Assembly (NCBI GenBank): GCA_963971425.1
Contig: OZ020526.1
Coordinates: 19,001,173 to 19,065,172 of the forward strand
Reading direction: 5' to 3'
DNA: 64,000 nt
Origin: Bryoerythrophyllum caledonicum
Taxonomy: Eukaryota > Streptophyta > Bryopsida > Pottiales > Pottiaceae
A model generated the notes under the pieces. That model did not search any database. It was not told the origin of the DNA and saw only the letters and a program-made list of their open reading frames with translations. Both the position numbers and the translations under genes were made by a program. Shown here piece by piece: positions 23,188 through 34,091 of this stretch. Each line of letters opens with the position of its first letter. The stretch's first letter is position 1.

Positions 23188-25449
23188 TGTTGTAATTTGT
23201 AAAGTAGGTATTCCTCCGGATAACACTTATTTTCACTTAAATGTTACCAAAGTAACCGCTCCCAATTCGTTCCCACAGAGATCTACCTATTCCGGCTGAG
23301 ACTCTATTTCCTTTATTCTTTCTCTATCCAATCCTTCCGAAATCCTTCCGGTTGGACTACAGTAACGGACCCGGAGCTATGTGTTCCGGATGCCGGTTGC
23401 TGGGAGATACGGTAGATCCGTATACTCCCCAAGTTGCTCCGGACCGTTTGAAGGAGTGGCCGAGAGAGAAGCGGAAATCGCCAAGGGCAAGGCACGAGCA
23501 TCCGGCCAAGCCCTCGTGGAGGTCAAGACCGCCCTCAGCTTTCCGGTAGACACAATGAACCGAGCGGAACTTTATGATCGGAGCCTTAAAGGGATGGACA
23601 CGAAGAATTTAGGGTTGATCATCCGGTTCTTAATGGATCATGAGAAGAAAATGGAGACGACCTAAGGCAAGATGCAGGACCTGATTGACAACATGGAAGC
23701 CGAGAAGTCCAGAGCGTGCGGATCTGAGCTGCTGAAACAACAGTTCCCAGCATCCGGAGCCGCAAGAGGATTCGGGGGCGGAGTAATTTCGGGCACCGAA
23801 GCGGCAGCAGTGAACCTCATCGACCTCACAGCCAGGCCTTTATCCGGCATACCAAAGTGGAGTAGCTTGGTGCCTCCCACGTTTCTCCAGGTACCTCCGT
23901 TTCCCATCCGGCCACCTTTAGAGTCTACGGAGGTGCCTCCGAGGATGAGCGTCTCTCCGGCACCAGCGATTGGAGAACCGGAGGCTAGCTTCAACACCTA
24001 CAGGAGGGCATTGCCGGAGATGGGCCACCAGTACCGGTGACGCCACCATCTGCAATAGCTACCCCGGGGAAGACTCTGCCATCCGGCTCAAGGGGGCAGA
24101 CTCCACCATTCGGCTCGAGGGAACAAGGGACCGCCACCACACTCCCATTGACGGAACCGGGACGACCGCCGGAAGAGCTAACACCTAGGACTATTAGGAG
24201 TCTTAGGAGGAAGAAGCTGTAGCATAGGCAATAGCTGTAGTCCGGAGGTAAAGTAGCAATTAACGATGAGGCTCTTTGTTGCACCCGGCTACTACTCCGG
24301 AAACAGTTAGGATTTTTGGTTTTGTCCGGAAATTTGAATCCCGGGAAATTCGGATCTGAGATCCGAGAATCCCGGATCACTTTCCACGTGCTAGAAAGAG
24401 GTTGGACCGACCACCTTTCGGCGCCGCCTTTAGGTCTAGGTAGGTTTAGTTAGGAATCAGTTAGTATTTAGTTTTGGAGAGCCAAAGTGGCTCTCATCTT
24501 GTTGTTCTTCTTTGCAAAGAACCGCTGCTCTAATACAAATGCTTTTCCCTCAGACTTGTTGTACTACTGTGAGTATTGGAATGTGGGAGTGTTGGAGTGA
24601 GTAGCAGGACTTTGTGTGGAGACGGACAGATCCATTCGGGATTGCGTGAGTACTGGTTAGAGTGCCCGGAGGAGTGGGCAGTGGATTTGGGATAGCGGAA
24701 ACCGTTAATGAACGTGTGCAGGGGTGCGCTCGAAGGTACTGGGGAGGAGCTTAGGGGAAGGCCTAATACCCCACAGAGTCCGGAGGAAGCCAAGAGGGGA
24801 TGAGAGATTGCAGCGAAGATCTAGTCGTCTCAAGGGAGTGGAGCAACTCCGCCTGACCCGGAACCCGGTCTAATCCAGTGTTCCCCCCTAAGATTGAGGA
24901 AAAAGCCTGCCACTGAAGTCCCGACGGAAACCGGCCAAGACTCTCTGCTGCCTTTCCGGCCCGGCCATGTGCTTGTCTTCCGGAATGTCATTGTAGTAAA
25001 GATCCTTCTTTGTGTGACCGCGTCCGGATGACGATCTAGATGTTGTGAGAGAAAGATCAAAGCTGCAGTATACAACTTACCGGTTAGCGGATTAGGATAG
25101 GGTGGTGATCCGGCCACTCAAAGCCACCGGATAGTGGGAAACCCAACCACTTAAAGTCATAGGGTCAGTGAACTTCCGGCCACTCGTATAAACCGTCCGG
25201 AGCAACCTAGAGAGTAGACGGATCTACTGTTTTCTTCAAAACCGGCATCAAGAACACGGGGTTCCGGATCCGTTATTATAATTAAATCCGGAAAGAATCC
25301 AGAAGGATCCTTTAGATATAGAGCAGGAGGAATGGTGTCTTAACCGGAATAAATAGATCTCTGTGGGAACGACTTGGAGCGGTTACTTTGGTAACATTTA
25401 GTGAAAATAAGTGTTATCCGGAGGAATACTTACTCTCCAAATTACAACA
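23188..25449 (-). mobile_element. LTR 1 (minus strand), 2262 bp with ~95-bp inverted ends, copy A
   Basis: Bounded by TGTTGTAATTTG and CAAATTACAACA, with the primer-binding site on its internal side and gag beyond. The outer ~95 bp at each end are inverted copies of one another (CCGGATAACACTTATTTTCA, GGTTACTTTGGTAACATTTA), far longer than the few inverted bases usual in LTRs. The word TCCGGA is strikingly frequent throughout. An open frame runs on the opposite strand. The other LTR is missing. Confidence 0.7.
23381..24040 (+). pseudogene. antisense coding-like frame inside LTR 1, copy A
   Basis: About 220 codons in one frame, interrupted only by TAA at 23663-23665. It contains FEGVAEREAEIAKGKARASG, MNRAELYDRSLKGMDTKNLG and, after the stop, MQDLIDNMEAEKSRACGSEL, which look helical and protein-like rather than random. 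I do not recognise a family; capture of a host or gag fragment is possible. The same frame and stop occur in copy B with small changes. Confidence 0.35.
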
Positions 25450-25469
25450 CAAAACGGCTAAAATTAAAG

Positions 25470-25539
25470 CTCACAACTCACGGCTCACTGCTCAGTACTC
25501 ATCGCTCACCGCTCATTGTTCACTGCTCACCGCTCATAA
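25470..25539 (+). repeat. 7-bp tandem repeat (CTCANNG), ten units, copy A
   Basis: CTCACAA, CTCACGG, CTCACTG, CTCAGTA, CTCATCG, CTCACCG, CTCATTG, TTCACTG, CTCACCG, CTCATAA: ten degenerate 7-mers in exact register, 20 bp outside the LTR 1 end. Confidence 0.85.
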
Positions 25540-26704
25540 GATAGCATCCCTCATTCAGCACATGCACAAGAGATATCCATCGTGCGAGGATTTTGGACTT
25601 AATTTGGGGCCTTCATAAAAGTATATGTAATAAAACTGGATATCCACGTAATGTATATTGAATTTTTTGACTTTCTCTACAAAAATTCAATTTATACCAT
25701 GAAGATTACGTTTGTTGTATATGAGCTTAGATTTTAGAAAATGAAGTTTATCAAGTCCACTTTTTACTCCATCATGAATTTTTGAAGATTACCAAAATTA
25801 AGTATTTTATAGCAATTGAAAGTTCAATATATATTACCATGGAGGTACCGTTTTACTAATTCTAGAGACATGGATGATTTTCATCCACCATTATGTACTC
25901 CAATGTAGGTCAGACCTATGGGACATTCTTTTTTAATTTTTGAGTATTTTTTGTTGTTTAAATGAATTTTCTCAAGGATTTCCTTTCCAAAATCATAGTC
26001 ATTTCATTTTTTTCGAAAAAGAACAGAAATTTATCTGCACATAGAAAATGTAAGGTTTCATTCAGAGAAAATATTTTAAATTCAAGTTTCATTCAATTTG
26101 AGTGAAAAATAGAGAAAACAGAACAGTCCGATTGAAACCCAGAACAGTCCAAAAAGCCAAACCGGTAGACTTCTTGCTCATTTATTAGCTCCTCTTCTCT
26201 CAAGGTCGCTCTCGTTCTCTCTGTTTTCTCTCGGTCTCCTTTCACTTCCTTATTGTTGAGTTATGCGTCCTCGGAACTCCCGGGTGACCTTTCGTCATAG
26301 AGAGGACTTACACTCAAGCAGATTTAGTAGAAGGTTCTCATGACCTTAGACTGCAGTTCGAGTATCAGTTCAGTAGGAGTTAAGTGACAGTCTCGAAGTC
26401 ACAGTTGTACCTACCACTGGTAGTACCCGAGAGTACTTATACAGGAGCCATCGAGGCTCTCTTCCTCTTTTCGCAATTTCGTTTTGCCTTTGCTTTTCTC
26501 TCCCCTCAACACTTATTTCCACTTCCGGCTCTCTCTCGCCTGCCCCCTAATTTCTCTCCACCTGGTTTACTGCGGTTCAGAGATTTTCGATTTGATCGCG
26601 GTGCATTGCACTTTGTCTCTCCCAGGAGTGCAGGCGCTAGGGTTTGATTTCATTTTCCACTATTTCGTCGTTTTTCTTGCACCTCCTTTTCTTTTCTTTT
26701 CCTG
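25540..26704 (+). promoter_or_regulatory. 5' flank of Crinkler-like gene A
   Basis: AT-rich to about 26150, then a CT-rich stretch (26190-26260 and 26450-26700) of the kind seen in plant 5' leaders, running up to ATG 26705. Copy B shares it. No clear TATA box could be singled out. Confidence 0.35.
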
Positions 26705-29700
26705 ATGGACGAGGATGACGAGTGCATGGCCCTTCGCCAAGTCTTGGAGCAGAGATGTCCAGGTGCGAAGTTCAAAGATGGTGACATCAAGAAGTTGGTG
26801 GATGCGGGATATGATACAGAAACTGCACTTGCAGCAGCCAGTATGGATTCCTTGGACAGAATTCTTCCTACCCGACCTGATGTGGTGCACGTACTCGTCA
26901 AGGCATTCGTTCAACCTGCTGGTATGGTTACCTATCCAGAGTTTGCTGTGTCGACACTGATGTTCGCCATCTTTGATCAGGGATTTCAAGTGTCATCAGT
27001 TTTTCGCATGGTCTTATCCCGGTTTTTTTGCATGGTCTTATTCTCAGTCTTCGCTGCCGGTATTTTGTTGTGTTCGTTCAAGCTCCTGCTTCTTGTGGTG
27101 GTTTGCTTTAGATGGTGAATGACCAGGTCGGTTGCTTTACGCTGACAACACTGCATGAGATCTCGTTTGAACGCAGCAAAAAACTCCTTATCACATTCCA
27201 AATTGATTGGGCCCCGTCAAAATAAGGAAAGCATTCAGTGGTCTGGGTAATATTTACTCTTTTGTTGCGCATCGTTTGGAAGCGATCTGTCTCTAGCGAT
27301 GCTTGGTGCTAATCATATCTCTGTTTTCCTTATCAAGGGTTTACTGTGGCGACACTGATGTTCCTGGCTGTATTTTGGGGGCGGGTGATTGTTAGTATGG
27401 ATTGTTGCACTTGGGTTTTTGATCTTTGGAATCGATCTATCTCTAGCGTGTCTTTGTAACAAAATGTGCAATTCTGCAGGTCCAGCAGGTCTGTTTACCT
27501 TCGTTTCCCTTTGTGCTGTATTCTTGAACCTTGAGGGGGTTATGGCTCACTTTGGGGCGTTATTGGATCGTTTATCTGTTCTTGTGGATGATGCTCCCCT
27601 TCAATCTACAGTGTGATTAGTTACATGTGATCTCAGATTCGAATAAGAGGCTTGTTTTCTGTAGTCAGGATTTCGATTTGCGTTATCTGATATGCTTGGA
27701 CAGTAGTCTAAAAGTAGGGTATCAAGGACAGTAACTGTTACTCTTGCTTTGGCCTTTGTTTGGACGGGACTCTTGGAGTATCACGTGTTCTGTGTATTCT
27801 TGTTTCCCTATCAAGGGTTTACTGTGGCGACACTGATGTTCCTGGCTGTATTTTGGGGGCGGGTGATTGTTAGTATGGATTGTTGTACTTCAGTTTTTGA
27901 TGTTTGGGCTTCTTGCCTTCATAGGTAGAATAAGCAGGTTTTGTGTCTGATGCTTTGACTAGCCCCATGTTGTAATAACGGGACTTTATTATACCATGCT
28001 TTGGATGGATTGTCACCTCTTGCTTATGTTGCTTTCGTAGAGTGTGATTTCTTTCATTTGAATAGTATCTTTATCAGGATGTATCTAAACTAATCTAAAG
28101 CTCTTCGTCCTCTTCTTCTTCTGATTACATAATTCGGGTTATTTCACTTGCAATTCTCATCTGGCGTGCTTTGCTGCACCTCCAACAGGCTTCAACTTGC
28201 GTTTTCGAGCTGACGATGTGAGGGGGGGTGAGTCAGAAGGTATTAATGGCCGCCGAGATTCGTATTTCACCGCACGGTCTGAAACAGTAATAGGAATTTG
28301 TAAGCTCGTCAATGAAAAGGGAGCCTTGCTTATCCGTGCGCCGCCCGGCAGTGGAAAGACATCGATATTGCAGCTGGTGGCAGCTGCTGCTAAGAACTCT
28401 CAGGATATGTTCAAGCAGGTTTATTATGTCAGCCTTGCGCAGATTGGTCTCAAGAGCTTCGAGGAATTTTGCGAGGGGAAACACCGAGGTGTTACGATTT
28501 CCGAGCTTCAATCACCGAAGTCCTCACCGGACAGGCATCCGAAGAGTGGTTCAGAAAGCAGGCCTAGCCTCCTCCTCGTCGATGAGGGGCAGGTGGCCTT
28601 TGATCGGGATTTGACCCTCTGGGCCACTGCTAAAGATTGCGCGAGTGGGTGTGGAAAACACCTGCGTATTATCATCGTCTCAGCATGGGGTAGTGCGATT
28701 GTCTCCCATGGTGGGCAACGCGTTGCCACACCTGTGAAATTTAATTCAGACGCATCGGTCGGCCTTTTGCCAAGTGCAAAGAACCCCATATCTCTCAAAC
28801 TGACCAGGGATGAAGCCATAGATCTCTGGAACAGTTGGTGCGATAAAGGCCTCGACTTTCGTGATGGACTTGCGTCATGGGACGATCTGAGGGATTTCGT
28901 GTTCGACCTTACAGGGCAGCAACCTGGGTTAATGGCCCATGTGTTGGATTTCTTAATAGAGAAAGGCTTGAAAAATAGTGAGGCCGGTAGTATGGAGCAG
29001 AAGGAGAAGGCACGGGACCTATTGCTCTCACGCCGGTTTTACGACTCTCTCTCGCAGATAAGGAGTCTCCTAGCAATTGTGAAAGCTTTGAGGGGTGAGA
29101 AACCTGATGGAGAATCCATGAGATCCCTTTTGAGAAAGCTGCTGCCAGCAAAGGGTGTGTATCTCAGGGATCTCAGCGGTCGTGATCGAGACGCTGCTGA
29201 TTTAGCAGTCAAATGGGGGCTGATTCTCGAGGACGACGGTTGGTTGAGTTTGCCCTCGGAGCTGCACTGGCGGTTTCTGCTTCGCGAGGTGTATTGCACT
29301 AATGAATCAACTTCTGATAGCATTGAGAAAAATGGTTTACACGCATTTATTGATCGAGTGATCGAAAGGTTTAACCCTCGTCAGCTGAAGTCGTCCAATG
29401 CCCGGAACGCTAGTGAGACCGTGGTTTATGAAAGTCAGTACCAAAACGAATTCTATAGAGCAGCTTGCTCGATCCTTCCTGCGGATTCAACCATGTCATC
29501 CAATGTCGGGCCCCTATTTGGGGCGAAGGGTTACCTTGACTATTATCTACATCCGCATCGCTGGGGCTTTGAGCTATTAGTAGATGGCTCCGAGTTGAAG
29601 GAGCACCAGGCAAGATTCGGTCCAGGCGGGGGCTACCACAAGCTCATTCAAGATGGGGTCGTTTCTAAACATGCGATTTTGGATTTCCGGACGAAGCGTC

Positions 29701-29810
29701 TCGTCGAGGCCAAGCCCGATGTGTTGCATATTGTATTTAGCGAGGATTTCGAGGAGGCAACTCTTCACCGCTCTGGGAGCTCGCCAAGAAAACTGATGTT
29801 GAGGCAATGA
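26705..29810 (+). CDS. Crinkler-like P-loop ATPase with REase-fold nuclease, gene A
   Basis: Crinkler (CRN) proteins are modular eukaryotic effectors: an N-terminal header joined to a P-loop ATPase and a restriction-like nuclease, acting in nuclei or in conflict between genomes or organisms. Exon 1, 26705-26921, encodes MDEDDECMALRQVLEQRC and on to VKAFVQPAG, including LVDAGYDTETALAAASMDSL, which resembles a helix-hairpin-helix/SAM-like fold. Exon 2, 28189-29810, joins in phase 1 to give 612 aa; an optional 9-nt exon (27480-27488) would add three residues in frame. In the 537 residues from codon 28197: Walker A APPGSGKTS 48-56, Walker B LLLVDE 125-130, a helical middle, then QNEFYRA, WGFELLVDG (456-464), LKEHQARF and LDFR (495-498), the CRN nuclease signature. 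Intact. It sits beside retrotransposon debris. Function in this plant is unknown. Confidence 0.82.
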
Positions 29811-29982
29811 GGTAAGGAGAGTCAAAAGAATTTGAAGGCTGTAAAAAGCACAGTAATCAAGGTTAGCACAGTGTGAGTGTAGTAGGCTATGCGTAGCTTG
29901 CTTGTGATTTGGGCAACACTTCAATTTTCGTCACAAGTTCATGTAGACCCGGGATTGCTCAGTAGGATGACGTAGTGGTTGC

Positions 29983-30159
29983 ATGAGAGTAATCAAGCGG
30001 ATTGCTGAGACATACAATGACGAGATATATTCTGATTTCGTATGGAATGATGTGCATGACAAGATTTTTGGAACAGACAAGGGCTACAGGAAGCTGAAGG
30101 CGGCGGAAAACGAACATAACTACGAGTACGTGGAGGAGAAGGTGGCGAGAACGGACTGA
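29983..30159 (+). CDS. 58-codon ORF, identical in both duplicates (A)
   Basis: Starts MRVIKRIAETYNDEIYSDFV and ends EEKVARTD; rich in charged residues and protein-like. It lies 170 bp after the Crinkler stop and is the same in copy B (54298-54474) base for base as far as I can see. Could be a short peptide gene or a leftover last exon of another gene. No family recognised. Confidence 0.35.
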   Translation: MRVIKRIAETYNDEIYSDFVWNDVHDKIFGTDKGYRKLKAAENEHNYEYVEEKVARTD

Positions 30160-30953
30160 AAGGGAAGGAGGGAAGCAAGCAAGTAAGGAAAAGTGATGGT
30201 GTGTAGTTAGTGAGAGAATGGTCCCTGTAACTCTTTGAATTAGCAGTGGAGAAATGGTGAGACCTAGGCTAGGTGGAATTCATCATATTCCAGAGCCTTT
30301 GTTTTCTGCTGCCTGTGCTTGTGCCGTTCCGTTCGTTGCGGTTATGGGTCATCTGTATATGGGCTATGTACTTTCGTTGCATGTCCAATTTCAGTCGTCG
30401 AATCATATTATGCTCTTCTGCAGATTATGTATAGTAACGTCAAGACAACACCCAGTTTTCTCCTCATGCATGTTCCTCGTACGTTCAAGATGTTACTTGC
30501 ACTCTAGTGAGATGAATGAGCTCAGGTTCTTTATTTCGTATGTCTCATTAATGGATACTTCTACATTCTCTAGGTGGAGTCATTGGCTGTGAGCTGGTGT
30601 GTGCTCATTATCTATGTCGATTGGTAATATGCAGATCTTCTTGTCTGTATTTTGCCCATCTCTGTTACAAAGGGAACAATTTCTTGTTCTTAGATATAAT
30701 CTGATTGCACAAGGTCCTAATATTCGGGTCCGTCATGAACTGAAGCAATCGTTTGTAAATCCGGGAATAATATTTATATGCAGTGTTCATAGACTTGGTG
30801 TGTTGTCTGCAGGTTCCAAAGTTGGGCACGGCTGTTAGGATATTGACCGTAATGTGGGATGGGAGCTTTTGTTTTTGGGTTTTGAAGCATCAGGCATGTT
30901 TTACCACTGCAAGCCAATTATGAGAAATCAAAAATAGTTTTTTATGATTTTTT
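30160..30953. other. 3' flank of copy A, no gene recognised
   Basis: ORFs at 30254-30592 and 30599-30838 have no recognisable features. Both are conserved with copy B simply because the whole block is duplicated. Confidence 0.4.
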
Positions 30954-31523
30954 TTTTTTTGTAATTATGATTTTCAGATAAATTCCAACAACTTCGTAGT
31001 TGGGATTTTTTCGGTCCAAATAACTGTGGTATTGGATCTGCAATAATGAATCTATACTCAAAATGGAAAAAATACATGGTTTGCATGGAGCTGTATCTCC
31101 TACATCCATTGTTGGATTTCAATTTCATTTTCTTGGAATGTATTCCGATTAGAGTTCAATTTTAGTGGTAGAATCCGTTCCGTGCCACAGTTCGAAACTC
31201 TTGCACCAACTCTTTAGACTCACTTTTTGCAAGACAAACAGACATCATATTAAACACTGCATATATATCCATGTAGACCTTTTCATATACTTGAATGTAG
31301 TGTGGTCATACCAGACAGGGCTTTTCGTCCAGAGTGCCAGATTTGAGCGAAGAAGAACGCCTTCTTATCATGAACGGGCTTTCACGACAGATCTCCACGC
31401 TTCTCTCTGCTCGACCGTGTAAAGCCCATGAACATTTTTGTACCTGAAAGAAAGTATGACACCCATGTAAACACCAACAGAAAACTTAATAAAGTGAAAA
31501 TTAACGGTTCATGGTAGGCGCGC
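30954..31523. other. gap between duplication A and piggyBac
   Basis: AT-rich. No TTAA-CCC piggyBac left terminus was found; TTAACGG at 31502 is the only TTAA near the start codon. Confidence 0.4.
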
Positions 31524-34091
31524 ATGGTGGTAGGGCCGAACTCGCCGTTGATTGCGGTGCAGCATGAAGGACCTCAGACCGGAGGTGATCCGGATGCAGA
31601 TGGCGAGAGGGATGGCACATCGCTCCATTTGGGCCGAGATGGAGTCATCGGCCATCATGTTCTGCGGACACGGGCTGTACAAAACTTGGGTAGCCGATTT
31701 GCAGACACAGAGCGTGTCGACAAGTGGGTCACTGTTGTGACAAACTTGGCATCCCAGGAGGTGCCATCATTCGCACATGGAGACAATCTCACTATATCGC
31801 ATCATGTAGGAAACACCTCTACACAAGCGGTACCTGCTGTGACAATTCCGTGCGTGCCCGGGGGGGTGAACTCTCGAGGAGGATCTTCGATACGTGATGG
31901 TAATGTCTGGGTGCCTTTGCGAGTGCTTGGATTTGATCCCAATCAGTGGGGTGGGCTTCAAGACTTCATGGGGGGTGTAGAGCTTGCGTATTGGGAAGAT
32001 GGCGTGCAGTATTACGGGGTGGATTTTGCGGGTGGTATAGGGTACCGTGTGGTTGCTGTAGGCGACTGCAAAACTCTGGACTGGCGTGCTCCAATCCACG
32101 CCCCCGGGATGCATGCCGCAACACCTTTACGGCGTGCCCCCGCTCTGCCACCAGACGGCAGAGTTGGGGAGTGGCAAGCTCAGCGATCGGGTTCCACGAG
32201 TAGCGCATCGCAGCGAACCTCGGGCGATGAAGGACCTCAGACCCGTCGCTCTGAGGGCGCGAGGACAGCTTCTGCCCCAGACGCCGAGGATCAAGTTGTG
32301 CCATCACACTCCGACAGTTCGCCACTCAGCTGTCCGGACCGCGAGAGTGATGATTCATCAGACGTCGGCTGGATGGGGGAGTACCGCGACTTCTCAGGTG
32401 AGAACAATTCTGACGATGCCAATTCTGATTGGGGATTATACAGTGATATGTCCGATGGGCTTTCTGTAGACTCCATGTTTGATGCCAAAAGGTATATGGA
32501 GTTCACAGAAGTGGACATAGAGAATCCACAGCCCGTGTTAGGAATCAGAGAGCGTTATGCAGATTCTCGCTGGGGCACACATCGAGAAACTCTGCTCGGC
32601 GATAGAGAGAGGTTCAGCGGCCCCGCTCCAGGACCAAAGCAACGTTACAGACGTAACAAGCAAGAGGCGGGCTACTTCTTCGACCTGTTCTGGGACCAAG
32701 CCACAGTTGCCGAGATTGTACGGCAAACCAACATCTACGCAAGACAGGCAGTGACAGAGTACGCCTCCCAACATACAAACGGAGGGCCGCGGTGGACGCC
32801 CTTGACAGTGACGGAATTCAAGACCTGGATAGGGGTCGTCGTTCTGATGGGCCTGAAGGTTACTCCGACCATTCGCGACTTCTGGAAGCGGCATTCCTTT
32901 TGGAGGTGCCCAATCATCTCGAAGGTGATTAGTCGCGATCGCTTTGAGTGTATACTCCGTTGTTTACATCTTGTAAACAACGAGGAGATTGTCACTGATA
33001 AGCGTGATCCAGCTTACGACAAAATTGCGAAGGTGCGCTGGGTATTTGAAGGGTTTGTTGAGGGGTCCCGAGAGTTGTACAACCCGGACAAGTACTGCAC
33101 CTGCGATGAGATCATGATCGCGTATCGGGGGCACTTCAGCCCCATACGGCAATATATGCCAGCCAAGCCCACTCGCTACGGTATCAAAGTGTGGGCTTTA
33201 GTCTGTAACCCCAGTCGTTACATTTACAACATGATGCCGTATCTAGGGAAGAACGGACAGACTGAGGTCGGCCAGGGTGAGCAGGTGGTGCAGCAACTGA
33301 CGAGAGGGATGTCCGGATATGGTCACACCGTAGTAGTCGACAACTTCTTCTGCAACCCATCGTTATTCGATGCCCTGCTGGTCCGCCACATATGGACTAC
33401 AAGAACCGTCAAAGGCTCACGGGTAGGCCTTCCTGATCGCCTCACTGGATTCAAGAAGGGCGAGTACCTGCGGGGCACCTAGTTCTGGCTAATGCACGAG
33501 TCAGGCAGGATGGCTGCATGCACATGGTACGATAGCAAACCCGTCACGTTTCTGTCCACATCGGCGGACCCAGTTGGCGCAGGCAGCGTCGCCCAACGGT
33601 GGTTGCGGGGGATTAGAAAGGATGTGCCCACGAGTCCACAGCAGGTGGAGTATCAATCTCACATGCGCGGTGTCGATATGATAGACTAGATGCGTCGAGA
33701 TTATTCTGTCCAGTTCTGGTCACGAAAATGGTGGCACAAGATGTATTTCTTCATTGTGGACTGCTCTCTTCAGAACGCATGGGTATTCTATCGAGACCAT
33801 ATGAGTGCACGGCGTGAGAAATGCAAGGGCCGGAAGTCCTTCTACTTGGCGGTGGCAATGCATCTTCTCTCACGGAGTGCGTTTCTCCCCGCGACTTGCA
33901 TAAGGCAAAACCGCAATCCTAACGCTGTGCATGTCAACGTCCGAAATCAGGGGTGGCCGAGACGCTGCAGACTCTGTAAGAAAAAGCAGCGGCGAATGTG
34001 CCACGAGTGTGGAGACGTGTTCATGTGCGACGAGCCTTGTTTTGCAAAAATCCACTCCAACCGGAAGTGGGCTATACGCTTAGCTACCTAA
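31524..34091 (+). pseudogene. piggyBac transposase with two in-frame amber codons
   Basis: Cut-and-paste transposase of the DDD piggyBac family, which inserts at TTAA. One reading frame of 856 codons, broken by TAG at codon 653 (33480-33482) and codon 722 (33687-33689). The N-terminal 300 residues are acidic and low in complexity. The core follows: GYFFDLFWDQATVAEIVRQT, a TEFKTWIGVVVLMGL block, Asp 528 in TCDEIMIAYRG, Asp 606 in VVVDNFFCNPS, and Asp 718/721 in MRGVDMID just before the second stop. The C-terminal CRLCKKKQ...CHEC...CDEPC region is the cysteine-rich DNA-binding finger. Both stops could come from CAG by one C-to-T change in a CHG methylation context; Gln after MID fits the family. 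Unlikely to yield full transposase without readthrough. Confidence 0.9.

Larger units (their letters stand above)
15500..30953 (+). repeat. segmental duplication, copy A
   Basis: Matches 41242-55268 in direct orientation at near identity. It starts at ATGTATGGTGTCTTATTTGA and ends in a T-run after TTTTATGA. The 1.43-kb length difference is mostly the mariner insertion at 16487-18128, less about 220 bp more sequence in copy B's Crinkler 5' segment and small indels. The left edge is 32 bp from a family-1 element end. Confidence 0.93.

Noticed and set aside
27389-27616. ORF GLFTFVSLCAVFLNLEGVMA... as a Crinkler exon
   Set aside because: It ends in a stop before the catalytic exon; splicing at the preceding AG|GT removes it, so it is better read as intron.
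28233-29924. Minus-strand ORFs of 80-115 codons opposite the Crinkler exon
   Set aside because: Shadows of a well-supported coding strand; repeated in copy B for the same reason.
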